DNA of 59,981 nt from assembly GCF_001429505.1 (NCBI RefSeq), contig NZ_LMJW01000021.1, positions 1 through 59,981 of the forward strand, in the 5' to 3' direction. This stretch comes from Allobosea sp. Root483D1 (GTDB taxonomy: Bacteria > Pseudomonadota > Alphaproteobacteria > Rhizobiales > Beijerinckiaceae). Below the pieces are notes generated by a model that saw only the letters and a list, made by a program, of their open reading frames with translations, was not told the DNA's origin and did not search any database. The position numbers were made by a program, and so were the translations under genes. Within the stretch, counting starts at the first letter, position 1. Every line of letters starts with the position of its first letter. Positions 26,827-35,974 of this stretch are shown here, in pieces.

Positions 26827-28587
26827 ATGCAGCTTACATCGTCCGCATTCGCTACCCGCTCGATCATAGCGCTCGGCCTTTGCTTCGCCGCAGCAACCGC
26901 AGCCCCTGCCCAGACCATGGCGCCAGCGCCGGAAGCCGCGACCGGCCGCACCGCCAAGACGCTCGGCACGGCGCAGCGCTACATGGCCGCAGCCGCCAAC
27001 CCGCTCGCCGCCTCGGCCGGCCGCGAGATCCTGCGCGCCGGCGGCAGCGCGACCGATGCGGCGATCGCGATCCAGCTCGTGCTCAACCTGGTCGAGCCGC
27101 AGAGCTCGGGCATCGGCGGCGGCGCCTTCTTCGTCTATTGGGACGAGGCCGGCCGCCAGCTGACGACGCTCGACGGGCGCGAGACCGCGCCGAAAGCCGC
27201 GAACCCCGAGCGCTTCCTCGGCGCCGACGGCAAGCCGATGAAATTCGCAGACGCCGTCGTCGGCGGCCGCTCTGTCGGCGTGCCCGGCACGGTCAGGCTG
27301 CTCGAGGAGGCGCATCGGCGCTGGGGCAAGCTGCCCTGGGCCGAAGTCTTCACCCCGGCGATCAAGCTGGCGGAGGAGGGCTTTGCGATCTCGCCGCGTC
27401 TGGGCGGCCTGCTCGCGCTGGAAAAGAACCTCGGCAAGGACGCCCAGGCCGCCCCCTATTTCTACGAGGCCGACGGCAAGCCGAGAGCGGTCGGCACCAT
27501 CCTGAAGAATCCCGCCTTCGCCGCGACGCTCCGCGCTATCGCCGGCCGCGGCGCCGACGCCTTTTACGAGGGCGCGATCGCCGAAGACATCGTCGCGACA
27601 GTGACCGGCCACAAGGACAATCCCGGCGATATCACGCTCGACGACCTCAAGGACTATAAGGTCGAGGAGCGCGCGCCGCTCTGCGGCCGCTACCGCGCCT
27701 ATACGCTCTGCGGTATGGGCCCGCCGAGTTCGGGCGCCATCGCCGTGCAGCAGATCCTCGGCATCCTGGAGACGAAGGACATCGCCCGTCTCGGTGCGGG
27801 CGCTGAAGCCGCGCATATGTTCGCGGAGGCCGGCAAGCTCGCCTTCGCCGACCGGGCTCTCTATCTCGGCGACCCCGCCTTCGTCAGCGTCCCGACCCAG
27901 GGCCTGATCGACGAAGGCTATGTTCACGAGCGCGCTATGCTGGTCAGCCCCGACAGGGCGATGGCCAAGGCCGCCGCCGGCAACCCGCCGAACAAGCGCG
28001 CGCTCCTGCTCGCGCCCTCCGAGGGCATCGAGAACGGCACCAGCCATATCTCGGTGATCGACGCCGCCGGCAATGCGGTGTCGATGACGACGACGATCGA
28101 GGACGGCTTCGGCTCGCGCCTGATGACCAAGGGCGGCTTCCTGCTCAACAACGAATTGACCGATTTCTCTTTCGCACCCGCCGAGGACGGCAAGCCGGTC
28201 GCCAACCGGGTCGAGCCTGGCAAGCGCCCGCGCTCGTCGATGGCGCCAACCATCGTCTTCGACGCCTTCGGCCGGCTCTACGCCGTCACCGGTTCGCCCG
28301 GCGGCAGCCAGATCATCGGCTATGTCGCCAAGACGCTGGTCGCGCTGCTCGACTGGAAGATGGACCCGCAGCGCGCCGTCGACCTCGCCAATTTCGGCAA
28401 CCGCAACGGCCCGACCGAGCTGGAGAAGAGCAGCGAGGCGGAAAGCTGGAAGACCGCGCTGGAGGCCAAGGGTCACGAGATCAGGCTGATCGAGATGACC
28501 TCGGGCATCCAGGCGATCGTCAAGACGCCGGAAGGCTATCTCGGCGGCGCCGATGGGCGTCGCGAGGGCGTCGCGATCGGCGATTGA
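26827..28587 (+). CDS. ggt: Gamma-glutamyltransferase
   Basis: A 586-residue secreted Ntn-hydrolase that cleaves the gamma-glutamyl bond of glutathione and related compounds. Signal peptide at about residues 1-29. The conserved substrate-binding SSGIGGGAF is near residue 97. The autocleavage and nucleophile Thr is in NGTSHISVIDAAGNAVSMTT, giving a large and a small subunit of usual size. The later PGKRPRSSMAP and GSPGGSQII are intact. ATG at 26827 has GAGGAGG upstream; the frame opens earlier without signal character. Confidence 0.95.
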   Translation: MQLTSSAFATRSIIALGLCFAAATAAPAQTMAPAPEAATGRTAKTLGTAQRYMAAAANPLAASAGREILRAGGSATDAAIAIQLVLNLVEPQSSGIGGGAFFVYWDEAGRQLTTLDGRETAPKAANPERFLGADGKPMKFADAVVGGRSVGVPGTVRLLEEAHRRWGKLPWAEVFTPAIKLAEEGFAISPRLGGLLALEKNLGKDAQAAPYFYEADGKPRAVGTILKNPAFAATLRAIAGRGADAFYEGAIAEDIVATVTGHKDNPGDITLDDLKDYKVEERAPLCGRYRAYTLCGMGPPSSGAIAVQQILGILETKDIARLGAGAEAAHMFAEAGKLAFADRALYLGDPAFVSVPTQGLIDEGYVHERAMLVSPDRAMAKAAAGNPPNKRALLLAPSEGIENGTSHISVIDAAGNAVSMTTTIEDGFGSRLMTKGGFLLNNELTDFSFAPAEDGKPVANRVEPGKRPRSSMAPTIVFDAFGRLYAVTGSPGGSQIIGYVAKTLVALLDWKMDPQRAVDLANFGNRNGPTELEKSSEAESWKTALEAKGHEIRLIEMTSGIQAIVKTPEGYLGGADGRREGVAIGD

Positions 28588-28595
28588 AGCCGACG

Positions 28596-28949
28596 CTACC
28601 CGCAGCGTGACAAGCGTCGCGAGGGCTTGCCGCGCTCCGACCAGACCAGCACGTCGCCGTCCCGGCTGAGATTGATCCGGCGTTTCTCAGTCATGCCTTC
28701 GCCGCGGCAGGTCGCTGCAATGTCCCAGCGACCGTTGCCGCCACCGACCTTGTCGAAGGTGCAGGCGAATTCGAAACCCTCGACGCCGCGCGCCGTGAAG
28801 CGCATCGGAATCTCGTCGGTGGTGCCGAGCTTGTTGCGGCACCACCCGGCTTCGCTGGCCCAGCGGCCGGCATAAGCGGGCTGCTGGGCAGCTGCAGTGT
28901 GAATCAGGCCGAGCGACGAGAGGCTGATGAGCAAGGCGTAGCGGAGCAT
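28596..28949 (-). CDS. Hypothetical secreted protein
   Basis: A 117-residue protein with a signal peptide ending at AAA-Q near residue 21. The mature part has four cysteines (in AGWCRN, EFACTF, AATCRG and the terminal SRCG), so two disulfides are plausible in the periplasm. No family is recognised. ATG at 28949 has GGGGGA upstream; an ATG at 28964 adds five residues. It converges on ggt with 8 bases between. Confidence 0.7.
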   Translation of the reverse strand: MLRYALLISLSSLGLIHTAAAQQPAYAGRWASEAGWCRNKLGTTDEIPMRFTARGVEGFEFACTFDKVGGGNGRWDIAATCRGEGMTEKRRINLSRDGDVLVWSERGKPSRRLSRCG

Positions 28950-29009
28950 GGCATCCCCCATCATGGTGACGATGCCAGATTTGGCGAAGTCAGACGGGTT
29001 TTGTCCAGA

Positions 29010-29495
29010 TCAGGCCCGCTCGGGCCGCCTCGGCTCGCCGCCCGCCCCGCGTCCGGCAATGACCCAGTAGACAAAGCCTGTGGCGGCGCCGACCAGGAAG
29101 AGCGCTGCCACGACCTGCAGCTCACGCGCGCTCGGCGTTCTGGTCATTCCGAGCATGGCAAGGGGCAGCAGTGCCGCCAGCAGGCCGGTGAGGCCACTCT
29201 GGATCAAACCACTGCGCAGGCGGAAGAGCTCGGACCCGACCGCGACCAGCACCACCGGCAGGACCAGGATGGCGAAGCCGAGTCGGCCGAGCAGCGAAAA
29301 GGCCGCCTGCGCCGTCGGGCCGGGATCGAAGCCGCGCTCGGCCTGGTCGAACAGCGTCGCGAGCAGGCGCTCGAAGCCGCCACCGATCAGCAGGCCGAGA
29401 TCGGGCGAGGCGACGCCGGCGATCATCAGCGCGACCAGGCCGAAGCCGATCGCAAACAGCAGCGCGAAGGGGATCAGCAGCAGCCAGCGCAGCAT
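29010..29495 (-). CDS. Hypothetical membrane protein
   Basis: A 161-residue integral membrane protein with four hydrophobic segments (about 2-28, 66-87, 99-115 and 127-147). A short charged tail ends GGEPRRPERA. No family or motif recognised. It starts one base after the rlmN stop, so the two are probably co-transcribed. Confidence 0.7.
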   Translation of the reverse strand: MLRWLLLIPFALLFAIGFGLVALMIAGVASPDLGLLIGGGFERLLATLFDQAERGFDPGPTAQAAFSLLGRLGFAILVLPVVLVAVGSELFRLRSGLIQSGLTGLLAALLPLAMLGMTRTPSARELQVVAALFLVGAATGFVYWVIAGRGAGGEPRRPERA

Positions 29496-29496
29496 G

Positions 29497-30735
29497 TCAG
29501 TGCGCGACCGCTGTGGTTTCGGCCTCGTCCTGCTCCAGCATCAGCCGGGCCCGGGCCGAGAGCTTCTCGGTCTCGCTCTTGAGCTGGCCGCAGGCGGCGA
29601 GGATGTCGCGTCCGCGCGGCGTGCGCACCGGCGAGGCATAGCCCGCCTTGAAGACGATCTCGGAGAAGCGTTCGATCCGCTCCCAATCCGAGCATTCGTA
29701 GCGCGTGCCGGGCCAGGGATTGAACGGGATCAGGTTGATCTTGGCCGGAATGCCCTTGAGCAGGCGCACCAGCTCGCGCGCCTCGGCGTCGCTGTCGTTG
29801 ACGCCCTTCAGCATGACGTACTCGAAGGTGATCCGCTTGGCGTTCGACAGGCCGGGATAGTTCCGGCAGGCCTCGAGCAGATCCTTGATCGGGTACTTCT
29901 TGTTGAGCGGCACCAGTTCGTTGCGCAATTCGTCGCGCACCGCATGCAGCGAGATCGCCAGCATCGTGCCCATCTCGTCGCCGAGCGGGCCGATCTGCGG
30001 CACCACGCCCGAGGTCGAGACGGTGATGCGCCGGCGGCCGAGCGACAGGCCCTGATCATCGGTGATCACGCCGATCGCATCGCGCACGCCGTCGAAATTA
30101 TAGAGCGGCTCGCCCATGCCCATGAAGACGATGTTCGAGACGAAGCGCCCGCCATCATTGGGAACGAAGGCGCCCTCGGGTGCACTGCGATGCGGAAAAT
30201 CGCCGAGCCGGTCGCGCGCCACCATCAATTGCGTGACGATTTCTTCGGTGGTGAGATTGCGGACGAGCCGCTGCGTGCCGGTATGGCAGAAAGTACAGGT
30301 CAGGGTGCAGCCGACCTGGCTGGAGACGCAGAGCGTGCCGCGATCGACCTCAGGGATATAGACGCACTCGATCTCGGCGCCGCGATCGCGCGGGCCGGTC
30401 GGGGCCATGCGCAGCAGCCATTTGCGGGTGCCGTCGCTGGAGACCTGCTCGGCGGTGACTTCCGGCAAATCGAGCGTGAAATGTTCGGCGAGCTGGGCCC
30501 GCAAGCCCTTGCCGATCGTCGTCATCTCAGCGAAGTCGCGGACGCCAAAATGGTAGATCCAGTTCCAGAGCTGGCCGACGCGCATGCGCCGTTCCTTCTC
30601 GGGAATGCCGATCTCGGCCAGGGCCGCATCCAGACCGGCGCGCGTGCGCCCGGCCAATGAAGGCCGCCGCACAACAGGTTCGGCCGCCGGAGAGGCGGCT
30701 TCAGCAACAGAGAGATTCATCGGAACTCGGCTCAT
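29497..30735 (-). CDS. rlmN: Dual-specificity RNA methyltransferase RlmN
   Basis: A radical-SAM enzyme that methylates C2 of A2503 in 23S rRNA and A37 in some tRNAs. It is 412 residues long. The cluster motif is CTLTCTFC, the SAM-binding region has FMGMGEPLYN, and the acceptor cysteine is near the end in ILAACGQL. ATG at 30735 is preferred. The frame is open to 30858, but that part translates a palindromic repeat. A small membrane-protein gene follows. Confidence 0.95.
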   Translation of the reverse strand: MSRVPMNLSVAEAASPAAEPVVRRPSLAGRTRAGLDAALAEIGIPEKERRMRVGQLWNWIYHFGVRDFAEMTTIGKGLRAQLAEHFTLDLPEVTAEQVSSDGTRKWLLRMAPTGPRDRGAEIECVYIPEVDRGTLCVSSQVGCTLTCTFCHTGTQRLVRNLTTEEIVTQLMVARDRLGDFPHRSAPEGAFVPNDGGRFVSNIVFMGMGEPLYNFDGVRDAIGVITDDQGLSLGRRRITVSTSGVVPQIGPLGDEMGTMLAISLHAVRDELRNELVPLNKKYPIKDLLEACRNYPGLSNAKRITFEYVMLKGVNDSDAEARELVRLLKGIPAKINLIPFNPWPGTRYECSDWERIERFSEIVFKAGYASPVRTPRGRDILAACGQLKSETEKLSARARLMLEQDEAETTAVAH

Positions 30736-30804
30736 AGCGGGCGCTTCCCGCCCGGAATTGGCCGCCTCATAGCACGAGAGCGGCCTATCGCGAAATCGTC
30801 CTGG

Positions 30805-30850
30805 GCATCGGACCGAAAAGTGGAACCCACTTTTCGGATAAATCCGATGC
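30805..30850. repeat. 46-base palindromic intergenic repeat, copy 2
   Basis: Second copy of the hairpin element at 4981-5026, with only a few base differences, mostly in the loop and right arm. Unlike the other copies it lies upstream of a gene (rlmN), between two genes on the same strand. Confidence 0.85.
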
Positions 30851-30865
30851 ATCATCAAAGTGTTC

Positions 30866-30902
30866 GATCGCTACTTCGCGCCCGAAAGGGCGCGCCGCGA
30901 TC
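30866..30902 (-). terminator. Nested hairpin at the 3' end of the IalB gene
   Basis: CGCGCCC/GGGCGCG arms (30877-30883, 30888-30894) close a GAAA tetraloop on the plus strand. Outer GATCGC/GCGATC arms surround them and overlap the IalB stop. There is no T-tract, so it may protect or pause the transcript rather than terminate it. Confidence 0.4.
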
Positions 30903-31501
30903 TACTTGCAGGCGTCCTCGGCCCGCTTGACGATCTGCGAGATGCCGGCGAGCGAATACTTGTCGCTGGTCGGATTGCCGCGCTTCGAGGTGCCCTTGAT
31001 TTCGAGCCCGGAGCCCTTGCGCAACGCATCGAGCATGCGGCCTTCCTCGGCCGGGTTCTTCAGCCAGACATTCTGGCCCTTGGCGACCAGCGCGAAGCGG
31101 TCGCTGCCGATGATCGCCTGATGCTCGACATCTTCCTTGAGGTCGAAATTCATCACGAGGCTGATCTCGTTGCGCACGCCCTCGCCCGGGCGGCTGGAGA
31201 TGAACAGCAGGCCCTCGACATCCTTGAGATTGGCGGGGATGCGGGTCTCGGCCTTGGACAGGGCGTAGCAGATCTTCGAGCGACCCTGCTGCGAGGAGAA
31301 GGCCTGCCATTTGCCGGCGGTTTCGAGCAGCAGCGCCTGGCCCTGCCCGCCGGCCGCGGCGGGCTTCGCCGACGCCGGCTTGGCGGCTGGAGCGCGCTGG
31401 GCCTGCGCCGGAACGGCCGCAAAGCTGATGACCGCCAGGCCGAGCATGGCAGCGGCCAGGAGCGGGAGCGGGGCGGAAGAGGGAGCCGAAATGCGAATCA
31501 T
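30902..31501 (-). CDS. Invasion-associated locus B (IalB) family protein
   Basis: A 199-residue periplasmic protein. A signal peptide (about 1-35, ending AQA) is followed by an Ala/Pro/Lys linker, then the IalB domain with WQAFSSQQGRSKICYALSKA and ISSRPGEGVRNEISLVMNFD. IalB is tied to erythrocyte invasion in Bartonella, but the family is common in free-living Rhizobiales where its role is unknown. Two cysteines (CYA and the terminal DACK) may pair. Confidence 0.87.
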   Translation of the reverse strand: MIRISAPSSAPLPLLAAAMLGLAVISFAAVPAQAQRAPAAKPASAKPAAAGGQGQALLLETAGKWQAFSSQQGRSKICYALSKAETRIPANLKDVEGLLFISSRPGEGVRNEISLVMNFDLKEDVEHQAIIGSDRFALVAKGQNVWLKNPAEEGRMLDALRKGSGLEIKGTSKRGNPTSDKYSLAGISQIVKRAEDACK

Positions 31502-31755
31502 GGATCGCCAGTAACCAACAAAAACCTTAACGCCGAATGGAGAATGCGCGGGATCGGCGATCCGGATTGACGCAACGCGTCGGATAGGATGTCACGATCC
31601 TGGCGAAAATGCGAACGTCCGCTGCAGCTGCGCCAAAGGGACGACGCCTTCTCCTTCAATAGTTTAGGAAGAGCTCCGAGCTGGTTCCGTTCGGCTTGCG
31701 CCTGTGTCAGCCTTGTGCAGATGCGAAGAGACCGGCCTGATGGGATGGAGGATCG

Positions 31756-32727
31756 ATGAAGGCGCTGCTGTGCGAAGCCCTCGGACCGGCTGAGACCCTG
31801 GTGATCCGCGACCTGCCCGAGCCGAAGCCAGGCCCCGGCGAGATCGCGATCCGGGTCACGGCCGCGGCGCTCAATTTCTTCGACACGCTGGTGATCCAGG
31901 GCCGCTACCAGGTGAAGCCGCCTCTGCCGTTCTCGCCCTCGGCCGAATGCGCCGGGGTGGTCAGTGCCGTCGGCGACGGCGTCACCGATTGGCGGGTCGG
32001 CGAGCGCGTCGCCGCCTGGCTCGGCCATGGCGCAGCACGCGAGACGGTCGTCGTCCCGATCGAGGCAGCGATCCGGATTCCCGACAAGCTCAGCGACCAT
32101 CAGGCCGCCGGCCTCTTCGTCACCTATGGCACGGCGATGCACGGGCTGATCCAGCGCGGCGGGATCGCGCCAGGCGAAACGCTCGCCATCCTCGGCGCCG
32201 CCGGCGGGGCCGGCCTAGCCGCGGTCGAGATCGGCGCCCTGCTCGGCGCGCGGGTGGTCGCCTGCGCCTCCTCGCCGGAAAAGCTCGCGCTCGCCCGCGA
32301 GCATGGCGCGCAGGAGGCGATTGACTACGCTGCCGACGATCTCCGGGTGGGGCTGCGGCGCCTCGCTCCCGCCGGTCTCGACGCGCTCTACGACACGGTC
32401 GGCGGCGCACTCGCCGAGCCGGCGCTGCGCTCGATGGGCTGGGGCGGGCGCTATCTCGTCGTCGGCTTCGCCGGCGGCGAGATCCCGAAGATCCCGCTCA
32501 ACCTCCTGCTGCTGAAGGGCTGCGACCTGCGCGGCGTGTTCTGGGGCGATTTCGTCCGGCGCGATCCGGCCGGACATCGCGCCAATATGGAGCGACTGCT
32601 CGCCTGGGCCGCAGCCGGGCAAATCCGCGCCCATGTCCACGGCGCTTATCCCCTGGAGCAGGCGGCGGAAGCGCTCGCGCTGATCGCCGGCCGCAAGGTC
32701 CAGGGAAAGGTCGTGCTGGTTCCCTGA
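31756..32727 (+). CDS. NADPH:quinone oxidoreductase family protein
   Basis: A 323-residue zinc-free MDR enzyme of the quinone oxidoreductase/enoyl reductase type. The cofactor loop is GAAGGAGLAAVEIGALLGAR, and no structural zinc cysteines are present, unlike Adh2XL. Typical stretches are FSPSAECAGVV and the C-terminal GRKVQGKVVLVP. The physiological substrate is unknown. ATG follows GGAGG. The 254 bases before it show no gene. Confidence 0.88.
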   Translation: MKALLCEALGPAETLVIRDLPEPKPGPGEIAIRVTAAALNFFDTLVIQGRYQVKPPLPFSPSAECAGVVSAVGDGVTDWRVGERVAAWLGHGAARETVVVPIEAAIRIPDKLSDHQAAGLFVTYGTAMHGLIQRGGIAPGETLAILGAAGGAGLAAVEIGALLGARVVACASSPEKLALAREHGAQEAIDYAADDLRVGLRRLAPAGLDALYDTVGGALAEPALRSMGWGGRYLVVGFAGGEIPKIPLNLLLLKGCDLRGVFWGDFVRRDPAGHRANMERLLAWAAAGQIRAHVHGAYPLEQAAEALALIAGRKVQGKVVLVP

Positions 32728-32731
32728 CCGA

Positions 32732-33112
32732 TCAGAGATCGGCCAGCATCTCCTTGGCCCTCTCGCGGTGCTCCGGCGTGATCGAGCCGGCGACGGCGGC
32801 CAGCGCCGCCGCGATCACCGCGGCATCGTCAGTGAAGCCGAGCAGCGGCATCACATCGGGAATCGCATCCAGCGGCAGCACGAAATAGCCGAGCGCCGCC
32901 AGCAGCGTCAGCTTGACGCGCCGCGGCGTCGACGGGTCGCGCGTGCAGACGAAAGCCGCGAGCAGATCCTCGGCGAAGGGGATGCGCTTCGCCATCCGCT
33001 TCAGCCGGCCGAGGAACTCGGAGCCGAAGCGCGCCTCGTCGCGCAGGCTCTTGCGGATCGCCGCCATCTCCTCGCGCGTGAAACTCTGTCCGAAACCGAA
33101 GCTGTCGCTCAT
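32732..33112 (-). CDS. YkvA family (DUF1232) protein
   Basis: A 126-residue protein. The DUF1232 core is the hydrophobic LLAALGYFVLPLDAIPDVMP followed by LGFTDDAAVIAAAL, typical of YkvA. It is probably membrane-associated and of unknown function. ATG at 33112 starts MSDSFGFGQSF; the longer frame has no support. It converges on the quinone oxidoreductase gene, four bases away. Confidence 0.87.
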   Translation of the reverse strand: MSDSFGFGQSFTREEMAAIRKSLRDEARFGSEFLGRLKRMAKRIPFAEDLLAAFVCTRDPSTPRRVKLTLLAALGYFVLPLDAIPDVMPLLGFTDDAAVIAAALAAVAGSITPEHRERAKEMLADL

Positions 33113-33283
33113 CCGTCCTCTCCCTTGGCAGGCCAGTTCTAGCCCGCCGTCGACGCAAAAATGTGGCCCCGCATGAAGGGCTGCACAAGGGATCGACTCA
33201 GAATCGCACGTCGGACCCTCTTGGATACCGAGCATCGCGCCTCTAAAGCCGATGCAGCAATGTCAAAAGACGCGAGGAACGCC

Positions 33284-34069
33284 ATGAAACTCGACTCCTC
33301 CATCGCCGCCATCGTCACCGGCGGCGCCTCCGGCCTCGGCGAGGGCACGGCCCGCATGCTCGCCGGCCATGGCGTCAAGGTCGCGCTGTTCGATCTCAAC
33401 GCCGAGCGCGGCGAAGCCATTGCCAAAGAAATTAGCGGTCTGTTCTGCCTTTGCGACGTCACCAGCGAGCAATCGGTCGACGCGGCCCTCGAGAAGGCGC
33501 GCGCCGCCCATGGCGTCGCCCGGATCGTCGTCAACTGCGCCGGCATCGCGCCCGGCCGCCGCGTCGTCTCGAAGAAGCGCGACAGCGGCGAGCTCGTCGC
33601 CCATGACCTCGCCACTTTCGAAAAAGCGGTCGCGATCAACCTGACCGGCACCTTCCGGCTGATCGCCAAATCGGCGGTGGCGCTCGCCGGCCTCGATCCG
33701 ATCACCGAGGATGGTGGCCGCGGCGTCTTCGTCTGCACGGCCTCCGTCGCCGCCGAGGACGGCCAGATCGGTCAGGCCGCCTATGCCGCCTCAAAGGCCG
33801 GCGTGGTCGGCTTGACGCTGCCGGTCGCCCGCGATCTCGCCGGCGTCGGCATCCGCGTGGTCACGATCATGCCCGGTCTGTTCGAGACACCGATGTTCGC
33901 CGGCCTGCCCGACGATGCCCGCGCCTCGCTCGCCGTCTCGGTTCCGCATCCCTCGCGCCTCGGCCGGGCCTCGGAATATGCCGCACTGGTCAAGAGCATC
34001 GTCGAGAACGACATGCTGAACGGCACCGCGATCCGTCTCGACGGTGCGATCAGGCTCGCGCCGAAATAG
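33284..34069 (+). CDS. SDR family oxidoreductase, HSD10-like
   Basis: A 261-residue short-chain dehydrogenase resembling type II 3-hydroxyacyl-CoA dehydrogenase. The cofactor loop is TGGASGLGEG, the NAG-like motif is NCAGIAPG, and the active site is YAASK with Ser in VCTASVAAEDG. The insert between NAG and YAASK (VSKKRDSGELVAHDL) is typical of the HSD10 group that oxidises short 3-hydroxyacyl-CoA. ATG at 33284 has GAGGA upstream. Confidence 0.87.
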   Translation: MKLDSSIAAIVTGGASGLGEGTARMLAGHGVKVALFDLNAERGEAIAKEISGLFCLCDVTSEQSVDAALEKARAAHGVARIVVNCAGIAPGRRVVSKKRDSGELVAHDLATFEKAVAINLTGTFRLIAKSAVALAGLDPITEDGGRGVFVCTASVAAEDGQIGQAAYAASKAGVVGLTLPVARDLAGVGIRVVTIMPGLFETPMFAGLPDDARASLAVSVPHPSRLGRASEYAALVKSIVENDMLNGTAIRLDGAIRLAPK

Positions 34070-34078
34070 AGGCGAGCA

Positions 34079-34115
34079 CGTCATGCTCGGGTCTGCGCTT
34101 CGCCCGAGAATGACG
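34079..34115. repeat. CGTCATTCTCGGG-family repeat, half copy
   Basis: A single hairpin matching, in reverse, the left half of the repeats at 10035-10133 and 52566-52674. GCTCGGG pairs with CCCGAGA around a GTCTGCGCTTCG core. It fills the gap between convergent SDR and ispZ genes. Confidence 0.75.
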
Positions 34116-34122
34116 CCCGCCC

Positions 34123-34746
34123 TTACTCCGCTGCTTCCGGCCGCTTGATCTCGTGCTTTAGGATCAGCGGCGTCTGGGCCAGCGCGAAGATCATGGTCAG
34201 CGGCATCACGCCCCAGACCTTGAACGCGACCCAGAAATCCTGGGTCTGCGTGCGCCAGACCACCTCGTTCAGCACGGCGAGGACGAAGAAGAACAGGCCC
34301 CAGCGCAAGGTCAGCTTGCGCCAGCCCTCCGCGTCGAGCTGCAAGACGCTGTCGAGCACCAGCGCCAGCAGCGAGCGGCCGAAATAGAGCCCGCCGAGCA
34401 GGATGCAGCCGAACAGCGCGTTCACGATGGTCGGCTTGACCTTGATGAAGAAGGCGTCGTCGAGCGCCAGCGTCAGCCCGCCGAAAACCGTCACCACGAC
34501 CGCGTTGACGATCGCCATGCGCGGCAGGTGGTTCATCACGATCTTCGACAACGCCAGCGCGATCAGCGAGGCCGCGATGAAGATGCCGGTGGCGACGAAG
34601 ATGCGCCGGTCCTCGGCGACGCCGAACCAGCGGTCGCCATAGGAATTGGCGAAGAAGAAGATCGCCAACGGCCCAAACTCGAGCGCGAGCTTGAGGAGCG
34701 GATTGATCGGTTTTGCCTTGCTCGGGCTCGCCGCCGTCCCACTCAT
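34123..34746 (-). CDS. Inner membrane septation protein IspZ/YciB family
   Basis: A 207-residue membrane protein with five or six hydrophobic segments. The N-terminal PLLKLALEFGPLAIFFFANS and the later LYFGRSLLALVLDSVLQLD are typical of YciB/IspA-type proteins, which affect septum formation and envelope synthesis. Its start overlaps the ftsY stop by four bases, a common pairing in alphaproteobacteria. Confidence 0.92.
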   Translation of the reverse strand: MSGTAASPSKAKPINPLLKLALEFGPLAIFFFANSYGDRWFGVAEDRRIFVATGIFIAASLIALALSKIVMNHLPRMAIVNAVVVTVFGGLTLALDDAFFIKVKPTIVNALFGCILLGGLYFGRSLLALVLDSVLQLDAEGWRKLTLRWGLFFFVLAVLNEVVWRTQTQDFWVAFKVWGVMPLTMIFALAQTPLILKHEIKRPEAAE

Positions 34747-35903
34747 GCCGCTTCTCCCAGCCCTGCCACGGCGCGGGCGAAATCACGCGCCGAGAATGGT
34801 TCGAGGTCGTCGACGCTCTCGCCGACGCCGATGAAATGCACGGGCAGGCCGAACTGGGCCGCCAACGCCACGAGGATGCCGCCGCGCGCCGTGCCGTCGA
34901 GCTTGGTCATCACCAGCCCGGTGACGCCGGCCGTGTCGCGGAAGGCCTCGACCTGGCTGACCGCGTTCTGGCCGACGGTGGCGTCGAGCACCAGCAGCGC
35001 CGCATGCGGCGTCTCGGGATCCAGCTTGCGGATCACCCGCACCACCTTGGCCAGTTCGTCCATCAACCCCGTCTTGTTCTGCAGCCGCCCGGCCGTGTCG
35101 ATCAACAGTACGTCGGTGCCCCCGGCCTTGGCCTTCTGCAGCGCCTCGAAGGCAAGCCCGGCCGCATCGGCGCCCTGCTGGCCGGAAATGACTTCGGCAC
35201 CCGTACGCTCGCCCCAGACCTTGAGCTGTTCGATCGCCGCCGCGCGGAAAGTATCGCCCGCCGCCAGCATCACCGACTTGCCCTCGGCCCGAAACTTGGC
35301 CGCGAGCTTGCCGATCGTCGTCGTCTTGCCCGAGCCGTTGACCCCGACCATCAGGATCACGAACGGCTTTTTGGTGGCGTCGATCGCAAGCGGGGTGGCG
35401 ACCGGGGTCAGGATCGTCTCGATCTCGCGGGCCAGGATCGTCTTCACCTCCTCGGGCTCGATCTGCTTGTCGTAGCGCCCCTCGCCGACGGCCTTGGCGA
35501 TGCGGGCCGAGGTCGCAAGCCCGAGATCCGCCTGGATCAGAATGTCTTCCAGGTCCTCCAGCGTCGCCGCATCGAGCTTGCGCTTGGTGAAAAGGTCGCT
35601 GATGCCGGTCGTCAGCGCCGACGAGGTGCGCGACAGGCCATCGCGCAGCCGGCGCCACCAGCTACGCTTCGGCTGCACCGGTTCCGGCTCAGCCACCACG
35701 ATCGGCAGCGGCGCATCCTCGCCGAGCAGGATTTCGGGCGCGAGCGGCGCCTCCGGCTCGGCTTCGGGCACGATCTCGGCCGCGGGCTCGGCTGGCGGCT
35801 CCGGATGCGGGATGGGCGCCGGTTCCGGCGGCCGCACCTCTGCCTGGTCCAGTCCGAACAGCTTCGAGAAGAAGCCGCGTTTCTTCGGTTCGGTCTCGCT
35901 CAT
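34743..35903 (-). CDS. ftsY: Signal recognition particle receptor FtsY
   Basis: The SRP receptor GTPase that brings ribosomes making membrane proteins to the translocon. It is 386 residues long. An acidic, Pro-rich A domain (about 15-95) precedes the N and G domains. G1 is GVNGSGKTTT, G3 is DTAGR and G4 is TKLDGTARGG. The start MSETEPKKRGFFSKLFG gives the usual membrane-binding N-terminus; the ATG upstream at 35945 is less likely. ispZ follows in operon. Confidence 0.96.
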   Translation of the reverse strand: MSETEPKKRGFFSKLFGLDQAEVRPPEPAPIPHPEPPAEPAAEIVPEAEPEAPLAPEILLGEDAPLPIVVAEPEPVQPKRSWWRRLRDGLSRTSSALTTGISDLFTKRKLDAATLEDLEDILIQADLGLATSARIAKAVGEGRYDKQIEPEEVKTILAREIETILTPVATPLAIDATKKPFVILMVGVNGSGKTTTIGKLAAKFRAEGKSVMLAAGDTFRAAAIEQLKVWGERTGAEVISGQQGADAAGLAFEALQKAKAGGTDVLLIDTAGRLQNKTGLMDELAKVVRVIRKLDPETPHAALLVLDATVGQNAVSQVEAFRDTAGVTGLVMTKLDGTARGGILVALAAQFGLPVHFIGVGESVDDLEPFSARDFARAVAGLGEAA

Positions 35904-35974
35904 CGCTCGTCCCGCCGCCGTAAGCGGCGACGCTTGGGGTTGCACCGCCCTGCGGTCATGTTTAGCGCAATGCC

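Noticed and set aside
30736..30858. N-terminal extension of RlmN
   Set aside because: The added residues translate the 46-base palindromic repeat and lack homology. The ATG at 30735 gives the usual protein.
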